This document shows positions 42,005 to 54,292 of a stretch of 64,000 nt of DNA, in pieces. The translations under genes and the position numbers were made by a program. The notes under the pieces are model-generated. The model ran no database searches, was not told where the DNA came from, and worked only from the letters and a program-made list of their open reading frames with translations. This DNA comes from Bimastos eiseni. Taxonomy: Eukaryota > Annelida > Clitellata > Crassiclitellata > Lumbricidae. Position 1 is the stretch's first letter. Each line of letters opens with the position of its first letter. The DNA lies in contig OY365810.1 in the NCBI GenBank assembly GCA_959347315.1, positions 2,594,334-2,658,333 of the forward strand, given 5' to 3'.

Positions 42005-42062
42005 TACAACTATTATAATAATAATAAAAAAATAATAATTATTATTATTATTATTATTATCA

Positions 42063-42134
<72 letters not shown>
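42005..42134 (-). repeat. (AAT)n tract fused to retrotransposon copy 3
   Basis: About 130 bases of AAT on the minus strand, interrupted a few times, beginning immediately after the ITCGL codons of the retrotransposon ORF. It explains several spurious poly-Asn, poly-Ile and poly-Leu reading frames. Confidence 0.92.
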
Positions 42135-43300
42135 GGCCACATGTTATTGGATTATGCGTATACAGCCATGCGCCTGCGTGCCGTGCCGAGACGGCCTTTA
42201 TCCGAGCTTGATCGTAAGCATCCGGAAGTGAGTTGCTTAGCTCCGTCGCCGTCATCTTGAGTAGAGGTTTATCCAATTGGGCTTGGATATGATTTTGAAA
42301 GCTGTCGAGGTTTGTGACACCTGTTCATGTTTGCCATTGGTTAGGCATGACTCCGCATCATTCGTCTTTTGGAATGCGCGCTTCCGTCAGAATGGGGGAC
42401 TGGAGAGGGAGGTTGCCCGCGGCTGAAGACAAAAGGCGGGAAGTGCCAGCGATGACACCCTACGGATACCAAGTCCACCCATTTGAATGGGAATAGCTAC
42501 CTGCGTCCATTGTAGCTCGGTGATGGTAGCGTTCATAATCATCTCGAGGCCCCTGTGTAGGAGAGAATCATACACACGTACCTCTCGGCTGGGGTGGTTG
42601 GGACATGGAGAGCAGCGCAGTGTGTGCAACAGTTTTGGTGACCCCAAGGAGCTTCTCAGGATCAAAAAGGCATCCTGTCATGCTATCAGTGTCAGTCTGC
42701 TCAGCGTCCGGTCAAGTTTCGAAATACGGAATTCCAGAGTAAATTGAAAGGCGTCATAGAAAAAAAGCGGTACACCCAACAGAGTAGCCGATGCTGGTTT
42801 GATGGGTACAAACTGTCTTAGTGCGTTGTGTTGGCTTTCTGCATAGTCATTTGTAATGACCTCACATTTTGCTCGGTTGAGATTTAAGCCGAAGTCGGAA
42901 CAGCATCGCTCGATAACTTCCACATCCGCGGCAAGTGGCAGCCAATGCAGCCGGAGAGCCCAGGCGAGGTCGTCAAGGAAGCCGAATGTCGGAGGCGAGC
43001 GTAGGACTGGCTGCAACGACAGGCAGATAAGCAGCGGTCTCAAAGGATCACCTTGCTTTGGCCCGACTTGAGACATGATACCAAATTAAGTTACCAAATT
43101 TAATGGAGGTACCCCTGCATAGGCTAATTGACAAAATAATGCAAGCTCTGGTATGATCTCATTGATAGATGACAGCATACAGTCTCGATATACATGTAAG
43201 CTGTTGAAGGAGTCCGACAGATCCAACTTCACCAAAATGGACCTCTGCTCCATGTTGTCCATGAAGCGTCGGCCGGGTTGCATGGACCGCTGCCTCACAT
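42135..43300 (-). mobile_element. Non-LTR retrotransposon, copy 3: RT region, missing its endonuclease
   Basis: Minus-strand pieces, in several frames, encode RSILVKLDLSDSFNSLHVYR (RT palm start), QVGPKQGDPLRPLLICLSLQ (the QGDPL box), GFLDDLAWALRLHWLPLAAD (the active-site box, here with LDDLA), LNLNRAKCEV, then ATITELQWTQVAIPIQMGGL with GIR, and finally KPLLKMTATELSNSLPDAYD and HAGAWLYTHNPITCGL. The last segment equals HAGDWLFALPITSCGL in copy 2, but there the ORF continues into the endonuclease domain, whereas here it runs straight into (AAT)n. Confidence 0.75.
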
Positions 43301-43317
43301 CCGCCAGATGTTCCCAC

Positions 43318-43389
43318 TCCTAATTATTTATTATTACTATTATTATTATATACTTATTATTATTATTTTTACTATTATTATTTGTATTA

Positions 43390-43423
<34 letters not shown>

Positions 43424-43700
43424 GATTATTATTATTATTATTATAATTGTTAGTGTTACTATGTCATCAACATCATCATCATCGTCGTCCTCATCGTCGT
43501 CGTCATTATTCGCATCATCATCATCATTATCGCCATCATCGTAATCATCACAATCATCATCATCATAGTCGTCATCGTCGTCGTTATCATCATTATCATT
43601 AGTATGATCATTTTCATTATCACATTCACTGTCACTTTCACTATCACTTTCGCGATCATTATAATAGCGGTTATTATTGAAATTTTCATTATTTTAGCTA
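43318..43700 (+). repeat. Compound ATT then ATC/GTC microsatellite
   Basis: 43318-43450 is mostly ATT with interruptions; 43460-43690 is a degenerate ATC/GTC/TTC field. It borders the 5' end of retrotransposon copy 3. The ORFs across it are repeat artefacts. Confidence 0.9.
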
Positions 43701-44801
43701 AGTAATTCTGGCGCTACCATGCGATCAATGCTAACACAATTCTGTTAATATTATTTTAAGATTCAAACATTCGCTTTTTAATTCGCTGTGTAGTTTTATT
43801 ATTGCTTAGCATGGCATCAATAAATCGCCAGCACTGACGATCTGTTATTCTAGATATTCTGATCATAGCCTTTACAGAGTCGGTTGGAAGACATGATGAG
43901 AGGGACTGGCCACCAACGAATCTTTTTGCTGGTCAACACTATCAAGATAAGATGGCTGGCATTAACACTTCATGCTCCTTGTCAATCACACTTGTTCTTG
44001 ATGAATACCTTCTGCTCTGCGTATCATTCGTTTAGGCTCAATTATTATGTGTTTTGTAGGAATATTTTATGGATCATGGGATGTGACTGATTATTGCTTC
44101 GGAAAGTCTTCTATAATATTATGAGTCTAAAGTTGAAGCATATTTCTACGCTTGCGATAAAATAGGCTATTCAACACGAAACACTTAAATTTGGTAGATA
44201 AATAATCAATAACCTGTTATAGACAATTTAGACTCTTATACTTTCACTCTATGTGTTACTATTTTCGCTTTCAAGCAGGTCCAAAGACCAAAAGATGGCT
44301 GTCTAACCATGTTAGTTAGGCCTACATGATACAAACATTCAATTAATTATCCAAAATGACTGGTCATTGGTCAAGCAGAAAATTGTATGTATAAGATAAC
44401 TACACGTAGCCTACCTTGTTTTTGAAAAGTTGTTGTCTGCTCAAAATTCGAATCTTGATTACAATGGTTTGTGCTTCATCTAGGTCTACATATAACTCTT
44501 ACGGTTGTAAACAATTATATGGTCTAAATTAGAAAATGCATGTGCTATAGCCTTTAAAGGTAGGCTGCGCATCTACTGGAGTAGTTATTCATTAAGCAGT
44601 CTGACATTGCAGGGTAAGCCTCCCCTAGGCTTACTTTCATTTTTGCATTTGGGCTACCTGTGAATAAGACTAAACTACGGATGAACTGCATCTTTAAAAG
44701 GGTATTACTAGAATGGATTTTACCCTGCGCGGTATTGTGGCGGATTGGCTTGAACAATCAACCTGCAATTCAAGGGACGTTGAGCAAGTCATTTACTCAC
44801 A
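43701..44801. other. Gene-free stretch
   Basis: No exon, RNA gene or transposon end recognised. Between L5 and L4. Confidence 0.45.
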
Positions 44802-44802
44802 A

Positions 44803-44868
<66 letters not shown>

Positions 44869-44869
44869 A

Positions 44870-44945
<76 letters not shown>
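44802..44945 (+). repeat. (ACT)n followed by (AAT)n microsatellite
   Basis: About 36 ACT units with one ACA, then about 11 AAT units, a clean switch at about 44913. Confidence 0.95.
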
Positions 44946-45069
44946 GCCTAATTGCTGTTCTATCGGGGCGCTTTAGAAGAGATACAGAGACACATAATAA
45001 TAAAAAAACATAACAATAATATCATTCTCACTTAGAATTTTCAGCATTTGACACAGTTTTCATCGTCAA

Positions 45070-45118
45070 TATATATATATGTATATATATACTGTGTATA
45101 TATATGTATATATATATG
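45070..45118 (+). repeat. (AT)n/ATGT microsatellite
   Basis: Alternating TATATA and TGTATA words. Confidence 0.85.
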
Positions 45119-48100
45119 CACATTTTTAGAGCAATTCACTCCAAACCTACACCGTTGACTCGGATAAACTTGATACACGCAGTCCAGAGATTCCTGAATT
45201 CCGCTCACGCCGTCTTCCACGTCTCCCGGAGCAAAAACCTACGGCGCATCCACACACACACTCACTCACACACACACTGGCCTCAGGCCAGTCAAGAACG
45301 ACAGGTTGCAGATACTGCAATAACATGAATGCCTCCCCACAACTTCATCCTCAATCAAGGTGCCCCATAATCTTCTTCACCCGGGTGTACCACGTGACAA
45401 AGCCAAGCGTTGGAAATCTAAAAGCGATAATATACCAAAATGACGTAGTTCTTGTGGGTATAAGTGTGTATTCTATGACCGACAGAAATCGCTGTGTGGT
45501 TGATTATCAGTTTCCGTCAATTCAGTACGAGGGCTCATTTGTGCTTGGTTCAGTGTATATAAGCCTCCATGTACATTTTCGCTTAAATATTATAATGTTT
45601 TATTGTCATAATTCTGCTCGTTATTTTTCTTTGGAGTTAATTTATTACATTAAAAAACTGTATATGCATCGAACAGATTCTTTCTGCTTAGAACCAGTTA
45701 GACCGTGTACACTGTAGATTGCACAATGAGCTCTCGAGTTAATATCGCAGATATCTCTTAGTAGACCACATAGCGAGATAGAGCCCCATAAAAGTTCTAC
45801 GCAATTGATGTACATGATATTATTCTGTCGTTTGGTCTTGCACATTTGTCAATTTTGGAAAGAGGGCGATATCAAATGCAGCTATATTGATTTGGGTTAG
45901 CGATAATATGCAATTATGCAGAGATTGAACTGTTTGTGAAGAAGGATAGACAAAAAACTTGATTAAAATCATACTTTGGCCATGTTACAATCGTTCTCGA
46001 ACTAAACTATACGAAACTCGCTTTAGCTCCAAGCTTAATCTGTAATCTCTCTCAAGTGTCGCTAGCACCCACTTTTACTTGAAATCTATATTAATCGACA
46101 CGACATTCGTGAATACGCTGGTGCCCTAAACATGGCTCTCAATGACGAATTGAAAACAAGGAGTCTGCTTCGTGATTGCGATCGTAAACTGTAATCTTCA
46201 TCAACTAATCATCCCTCAGCTAAGTAATTTTGCCCGGATTCGTTACAAGTAGTCGAACCTGGCACGGTATGATCAACGACCATGAATGGAAGGCACAAAA
46301 TGCGACGCCGTAGTATTATTTAGTATTATTATGATGTTTGTATGATGGATATAGATATCTTTATAATAACAATCCCTCAAATAATTTGCGGTTATTTCAA
46401 GCTTTAATTAATGCAGGACATCTTATGGAAAAAGTACGTTGACGTTGGCAGAAATTGAATGAACGGTTCAAGCCGTTCTTATGGCATTGTCGTAAGGAAT
46501 AGAAATGTGTGGATGTCTCCTATGGGCTTCCGTATGGTGTAGGCGAAATGCAGAGTAGACCTAAGCATAAAGCAACGCTCACCAGTAAGATTTCAATTCC
46601 CACTGCATGCATCCTCTTATGCTGGGAATTTCTAACTGTCATTGTTTTTGGATGGTTAAAATTTCCCGTAGTCATAAGCGGATAGTTTTTGGATCATCCC
46701 TGGGCATGGTTTTGGAATTAGGCCAGAACCATTTAGTCATTTGTCAAGAGATTTTTGACGAAACTCTCCCTGACTTTGGCGCAACATTCTACAAGCTTAC
46801 TATCTGGGCAATATACGCACTCATAAATCCAATTTATTGATTAATGGTCTTACATTAATACATTTGACGAATTTTTGCGTGCATTAATCTATGCAAGTCC
46901 GAGGGTGCGGCACAAGGGAGCAAGTCTCCAAGAACAACATTATTAATTCGTCCAGTTTCCTTGTAAGTAGCATGTGCTACCACAACCATTGAGTTACAGA
47001 ACCATGCTTGCATGGTCATCGCATAGTACACCGTTTTTAATGTTTTGATCTATTTTATATATTTGTGTGGCAGGTCTAATCATTGATTTATATAGCTACT
47101 TTTCAGAATAGACTCGTCAGTGACCCCGATCGAGCTAACGGTGTCAAAATCAAGATCTAGTAAATGGTTTTCAAACGATAACGGAATTGCTGAAAAGAAA
47201 GGCGAAAGGACTAGAAAACCTATTTCAGAAAGTGAGACTGAACACAGGATATTTGTTATGAAGTCGGTCTAACTTCATATGGTCGATGACTAGCGGTTAA
47301 TCCGTCTAGGCCCAACATATAGCCTGCATGGTGTTAGTTTCGGTTAGTTCGCTTGATGATGCACTGAAGAGAAAGTAGGGAGGCAGACCAGTTCATAAGG
47401 GACACCCAATGATGATTTTGTTTAATGTTTGGCATTAAATAATATAATGACAATAAAATGTTGGTAGCTTCATTTACTTGAACTTGGCATATGAGACCTC
47501 CTCCTCCTCCCTTTTTCCTCCCCTCCTTCTCGTCTCATCTTCCCACCCAAAATTTGATCAAGGTGTCAGTGGTCTACTTATTAAAACTTAGGTGGCAAAT
47601 TTATGCTCTTGTGGGGGTCTAAAACCCGATCTCTCATTTGATAGTTCATCGCGTTAATCACACGACTATCGAGGTCAGAAAGTTGAAATGTCGAACTAGG
47701 TTAGTGGATGACTAGAGCGTGAAAAAGTTTGAGGATAATGGAACGCTTGGACAGCTCTTTAGAGGCGCGCCATTTTTTTTACTCTGCCTACCCTGGGATC
47801 AAGCAAACTCTCCTGGTGCAGAGGCGGCGATCTCGTTTGACAGGTGGAGGGGAACACCCAATGAGAGGGGTAAGAAATTTATGGAACACACTTATAATGT
47901 GTTCACTCTCCGTAAAAGGTGGAGGGACTTGTGCCCCTCGAACGCCTCACAGGGATCGCCGCCCCTGTCCTGGTGTAAGGCCCATGGTTAAATGTGCAAA
48001 ATCCACATCTTCGTGGAGTAATTTCTACCGCAAATTGTTTCTCTGTCGAAAAAGCTTCTTTCTTGGCTGGGCAACCATAGCGTTTAACGAAGTGTCACAT

Positions 48101-48853
48101 AGTCATGCAGCTAAATGATGCTTTTTCCAACTTTTTAAAGCACACATCTGCGCGAAGTTATATGCTTAGTACATTTCAGCTATCAGATTCTGGTTTTCCA
48201 CAAATATACATAATCTTCAGGTATTATGAATGGATCACAATTAGCGATAACATCATAATTTAACGGCATTGTATTTGGTGGTAGGAATGACACATTAAGT
48301 TATCTTTGATAATAAATCACTTTTAATAATGTATGAACATGTTAGATTTCAATAACACGTATACTTAATTGAGCAGAGTTGAAACCGATCGCAATTTTGT
48401 AGACCGATCTTTAGTTATTCATCGTCAATGTGAACTTGAATGGAGTAGGTTTTGTAATTATTCTTACAAATGTTGTTTTTGTCAGAGAGCCTTTAATTTG
48501 CCTCTGGGCGTTTAGGCCTATACTTACTTGCTTCTAAATATTCTCACGCGTTGTTTAGGCTACTAATCAAAATATCCTGTGACTAGTGATAACAAGAGCA
48601 AATAATTATGCGTAGGCTATCTGACGTTGGCCGTGCAGGTCGGCATTGTGTTTTCAACAGGTACGAATCCGCGACGTGTACAATTATTAATTGTGAAATC
48701 CTTGCGGCCGGTGTCTAAAGTTTTCAAATTATTTACATAAATGATGATTAATAAATAATATTCTGGTAACGAGCCAACTGTTTTTATTTTGCCAAAGCTT
48801 CAATTTATCATGTTTTGCCGACGGAATCAAACAGTTATATTAATATTAATTAT
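45119..48853. other. Long gene-free stretch between L5 and L4
   Basis: Plus-strand ORFs at 45325-45717, 46607-46840 and 47719-48118 have no domain I recognise and no splice context; I do not annotate them as genes. No Ig exon that could belong to L4 was found. There may be degraded transposons here. Confidence 0.4.
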
Positions 48854-48881
48854 ATTATTAGTATATTAATATACTAATAAT
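48854..48881. repeat. 28-bp perfect palindrome
   Basis: ATTATTAGTATATT is followed immediately by its own reverse complement, with no spacer. A/T-rich composition makes this less improbable than it would be in mixed sequence. Confidence 0.85.
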
Positions 48882-51123
48882 GTCACTATGAACTCATTTG
48901 AAAGTACCACTCCGCAACTTTCTGTAATATTACAAGTCCTCATAACTTCGCGAACTCTTCACTACACAACTCATCAGTTCTAGCCGATCAATTATTTCTC
49001 AGTTCCAGATCACCAAGGCCAAACATCGTGGACATTGAAAGAAGGGAGAAATAAAAATATTCTAGGTTAAGAGTAAGACAAGACAGTGAATGATCCATAC
49101 AGACAGAACGTTAAGGAAATCTCATTGTATGCAAATAGCAGCTAAGCAGAAGGGAAATTGGTAAGCTACCACTTTGATGGAAGATAATTATTATACGCAG
49201 TAGAATGGCATGCAATGGGTTGTAATGCCACTAATGCCTCCTGGTGTAAATTTTAATAATATTTAATATCAGTTATGCATTAGATACGGTAAACGTCCTT
49301 TGTTCAAGATAATATATGATATTGCAGTTAAGGTATTATGAGTGAAAGTCTGAAAGAGGATGAAAGTAGCAGTGGAATAATTATCGTGAATGAAAGTGTA
49401 TACCTTCAAGTTGATCTTCTTAAAGAACAAAGCAGTCAATCTCAATAATGGGGCTAACATTAAAGAGATCGATGTCCGAATAATTGCATAACATTTTTAC
49501 GTTAAAGATGAAAACCATCGGCGAGAGCGCCATCCAATTACCACCCTCTATTCACATGTGTCTTGAAAAAAGCTCAAACTGAGAGACATGACACTATACA
49601 ATTCACGGCGGTAACAGAGCTTTGTGGCTGTTATTTGAAAACGTACTTACCTCTTGTCTTTTTCCAATTGACCAAAAGCGCCACTCTCATGCATACCAAT
49701 CAGAGGACGTGTTAGAAATATTTGTTGAAATATATAAATGTACCATAGAGGTCGTTTGATCGATTCAGATCGATTCGATAACACGATGGAGATCTTCAGT
49801 TTTTAGATCCTACATTCAAATGATAGAATGGGCACCTAAGAGAATTAAGATTCGATACTTGCCACCATGGCAAACATTGGTCGCTGTTTCAACCTTGATA
49901 CTAATACTTCAGTTAAATGAGTCAGATGTATAACGTAGTTACCGCCTTGCATGGCTGCCAACAGTTAAATTCATCACTATAGGCTACACACGAGGTCAAT
50001 TGATTGACTACAACGGTACTACCTTGAACTCTGTGTGCTCAAACTTAGTTTCAAATCTTCTGATTTTGAGTCGTTCTTTACTCAAAGTCAGCATCATGAA
50101 CCCTACTGATTGGATTTCTCAATTTCAACCTTTGTTTGTGATATCTGCTAAATTCCTGAAAATCACTGCTCTCAAAATAGGTTTCACTTCACTGACAATA
50201 ATATCACTTCATCTGTCAATATTTACTACGCTTCACAGCGTGGACTCCTATATAAATTATTCCGTACATAACCATTTTTACCCCGCTATGTAGGTCCAGT
50301 GCGCCTGCTCCTATTTGCAGTCTACAGATTGGCACCAGCCGAAAGTATAAAATTATAAAAAATTATAGAACATCATTATGCATAATGACCGCTTCTTGGA
50401 AATCAGAACTCGCATGCGATCGACTAATATACATCTGTAACGTCACAGGTTAACGTATTATAATATAAACATAATAATGTCAAAGTCATAATCAGAATAC
50501 TGATAAGCGGACATATTTAAAATGGCATCGTTCATCGCATTGAGCACAACATGTAGGTCTAAATCATAGCAGCACGAAAGATGCGACAACTATTCAGCTG
50601 TTTTTACGGTCATCGGTGCTTTAGTCCGAATCAAAATACGCATCAGCTTACTCTAATCTGGATAAATATTATTAATTACAAAACAATGCTGTCTTGGAAA
50701 CCAGAATCACCCGATAGGTGTTCAAATGTCAGACCTACATATCAGGATTTTAAAATCATTCCATTGTTATTTGCGCGGCCGTTAGGTGTTTTCTGCTACA
50801 ATTGATCATTGTTTCACCATAGTATATTCTTATTGGACTTTGAGTTAACCCAATTTCTGGTATATAATAAAGAATTGCTGCAACTTTATTGAGAAGTTCT
50901 ATTTCGTATATTCATCAGCTACTAATAGACTGTGAACCTTTCGCTTTCTTTTACTTGGCAAAAATGTTCCGTTCAACCTTCCCTCTCTGACTTCCGACTA
51001 CCATTCTCTTAATTCTCTGCAATGCTTCATTGAACACCAACTATGGACACACGATGCAATTCATGCTTTGCGTCTATAACACAGTTTGTCGAAGCTTCTG
51101 TTTGTGCATAGATAATGAATTCT
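48882..51123. other. Gene-free stretch downstream of L5
   Basis: 3' flank of L5. No additional terminal exon with tyrosine motifs, as seen for L3, was found here. An AATAAA overlaps the L5 stop codon. Confidence 0.45.
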
Positions 51124-52052
51124 TTATTTGATATTAAAAATTAGGACACGGCCATCTTTCCACTCATTCTTGCCAGAACTCCATTTGTTGACAGCTACAA
51201 ATAATCTACCGTGTATATCATCGAAACAAAGTCGGACAGGAAAATCTTTCAAACCATTCTCGTCCTCAATAAGTGTTCGCTGATATTTTACCATCGAGCT
51301 CAGTAACAATATTCGATTGGGTTCTGTACCTGCCACGAGAATTGATCTTTCATTATCTTCCAATAAACAGATTGGAACCTTGAATGTAGTATGTGACTGG
51401 AATAAACCTGATTTATCCCATTTTATACACTCCTTTATAATATTTCCATCCAAATCAACTACGCACACACGATGCAATTCATCTTTGAAATCACCATGAC
51501 TGACAACAAAGCATGTACTGGTCACTTTTAGGGCATGCAGTGGGTTATTTAATTTAGCTGCTGGTGACAAACGAACTGTAACACGTAATTCTCCATCTGG
51601 TGAATATTCTTCTATTAACTGCTTATCTGTGAGACATAGAATAACATTGGATCCGTAGGTTGACAGGCGTCCATTTCCTCCGCCTGTCGGCCAATGTTTA
51701 AATACTTCTCCTGCTGGATTAAGCCTCACGACTTTGCTTTCACTTTCGTCGTTAAACCTGCCGACGATGTAAAGACAGTTGGCATCTTTGGAGGATGCTA
51801 TGTCCAATGGTTGTGTCATATCGCGGATCTCCACAGTACGCTGATATTTGAAAGTTTTTGAGTCATACACTTCCATCTCATTACTACATTTTGTCACTAC
51901 AAATAGTTCTTCATCTAATACTGTTATACCGTTAATGGATTTCTCTTTTATCTCTTCAGATTTGCCTTTATTTTTTTTAGGCTTATCTTTACTCTTTTCA
52001 GATAACTCAATCGTGTGAGCTAAGACTGGTTTATCCGAGTAATCAATATTTT
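51124..52052 (-). CDS. L5 propeller exon: NHL/TRIM-like beta-propeller
   Basis: 308 residues, phase 1 acceptor (CATTTCAG). The first ~45 residues are a Lys/Glu-rich lead (EKSKDKPKKNKGKSEEIKEK) not seen in L2-L4, then the blades begin at SINGITVLDEELFVVTK. Landmarks: HWPTGGGNGRLSTYGSN, HALKVTSTCFVVSHG, HRVCVVDLDGNIIKE and VRLCFDDIHGRLFVAVN. It forms a subfamily with L6. The stop codon lies inside an AATAAA (sequence AAATAAAG), so the poly(A) signal may overlap the end of the ORF. Confidence 0.85.
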
Positions 52053-53161
52053 CTGAAATGACGAAACAAAGCTTCTTTATAGTAAAATCGGATAGTTAAA
52101 TTGCTAATTGAAAGAATATTTTTAATTTAAATACAATACGATGTATATGCTAATACTGTCGTTTTATATCACTTTTGTAAGTCTGTGCCTAATTATGTAG
52201 GGCCTATAGTTGTTAAAGACACATCATCTACTTCTTTTTTTATGTTTTAATTCCTCTATTGTTGAGGGATTATCTAATATCGTTAAATGTTAAATGGATG
52301 CTATTGCATCAATGTTACAATTACTGTTACTATTGTAACCTATCTCAGCTCGTGTATTATGTGCCAGATATCGACCTTATGAACATCAAACCCATGTTCT
52401 AATCTAACCCCATAACATAATTACTATTCTGTTTGCGTATACTCGACTTCAAAACTGCCTCCACCATGACCATCTATACCATTGTCCACTCGAAGGTCCG
52501 TGATTGCAATTCCCTGCTAATCAACCTCATTCGTCGACAAGTTATCCAAGACTCACTGTCCAGATCCGTCACCAGAAAATCCAAGCATTGTCGCACCACT
52601 CCAATCCTCAAATAACTGCATCGGCTAAAAATCCCTGAGTGCATTCGTTTCGAAGTCCTATCGCTAACTTACAACTCCATAAAATACTCCCAGCCAAAAT
52701 ATCCTAGGGAACTCATCACCACACAGCCATCCCACTTTATCCGATCATCCTCTTGTCTCACGCTTTCAATAAAAAAAATAATTAAATAAATATAGGCCTA
52801 TTATATATATATATATATTTAAGTTGTGCATTACATTAAACATTTTTATTAATTTTTATTTTATTAATAATTATTTATAATGCGAACTACATCTGTTTTG
52901 CGCGTATAACGAGCATTGGTCAATCGTAGTTTAGGTTGCAAAAAGCCATTTTTTTGCCACTGGAAGCTAGATCGATGAAAGTAATATTGTTCAAATACAT
53001 GTGAGTCTTGGACACCTATTAATCAGTCTGCATTGTTTCTAACTACCCCTAAGACTGTTCTGTTCGGCCGGGGTTGAGCTGGGAGCGCTTCAGAGTAAGA
53101 AAACTTGAAGGGGCGCTATATAAATTATTGTAATAATAATAATAATAATAAAAATTATAAT

Positions 53162-53204
<43 letters not shown>

Positions 53205-54238
53205 GAAAATTTGTGGTGCACCGAGAGCCAAATGATGCGTCCGGTCAATGATACAGCACACAAGCAATCAAACTAGGACAAGCCGCTACTGCAGAAGGCA
53301 GCTGCCGAGCTGAGCACTGCCCAAACCGACCCATACCATCAGGCGCGATTCAAGGCAGCCGCAGCACCGCATGCCGGAGACTGGCTCTTTGCCCTACCAA
53401 TCACTTCATGTGGACTTCGGCTAGACGACGAAGCTGTCAGAATAGCGGTGGGTCTCCGTCTGGGGACACGCATTTGTGAGCCACATGTATGCCCATGCGG
53501 GTCACGAGTCAATGCGGAAGGAGCACACGGGCTTTCTTGTGGTCTTGGACCAGGGCGGTTCGCCAGGCACGCAGCAGTAAACGACATAATCAGTCGTAGC
53601 CTCACACGCGCTGGTTTCCCAAACATTAAGGAACCCCCGGGACTCTCCAGAACGGACGGAAAACGCCCTGATGGTCTGACGCTGATCCCTTGGCGAAGAG
53701 GACGGAACCTGATATGGGATGCGACAGTGATTGACAACGTGGCTCCATCATATCTCCAAGCGACGTCATCTTCGGTGGGGGCTGCAGCGGAGGTGGCTAC
53801 CACCAGGAAGACCATCAAGTACAGCCAGCTCGCTGTCGGCTATCTCTTCATTCCATTGGCCTTTGAGACCATGGGCCCAGTCAATAACGAAGGAATAGAC
53901 TTCATCAAAGACTTGGGTCGCCTTTTGACACATGTCACCAGAGAGCCTAGAGAGACGAGCTACTTGTTCCAACGATTGTCAGTGTGCATCCAGCGCTTCA
54001 ACACAGTTGCCTTCAGAGGCTCTTTTGTGCAGCTGTAGTTTAACAAAAAAATTTCTTTTCTTGACTTGATTATTTCTTCCTTAATTTCCAATCGTCATCA
54101 AAATTGTTTCCAATCCTTCAGTTCCCTTCTTCAATTTCCTCCTTATTTCTTTCCTAATTTCTTCTCTTACTTACTATCATTATTTTTTCCTTCCATCTAT
54201 ATTTCTTTACTTCCTCTATTCTTCCACTTCTTTCCTTC

Positions 54239-54292
<54 letters not shown>

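Noticed and set aside
41786..42276. Poly-Asn, poly-Ile and poly-Leu ORFs at AAT/ATT arrays, here and at 8.4-9.0, 12.4-12.6, 43.3-43.7, 44.7-45.0, 53.1 and 61.7 kb
   Set aside because: Microsatellite artefacts.
45325..45717. A 130-codon plus-strand ORF
   Set aside because: No domain, low-complexity surroundings and no splice context; likely chance.
47719..48118. Overlapping plus-strand ORFs of 90 and 129 codons
   Set aside because: Two frames of the same region with Arg/Gly/Pro-rich composition and no domain; perhaps a degraded LINE tail, not enough to call.
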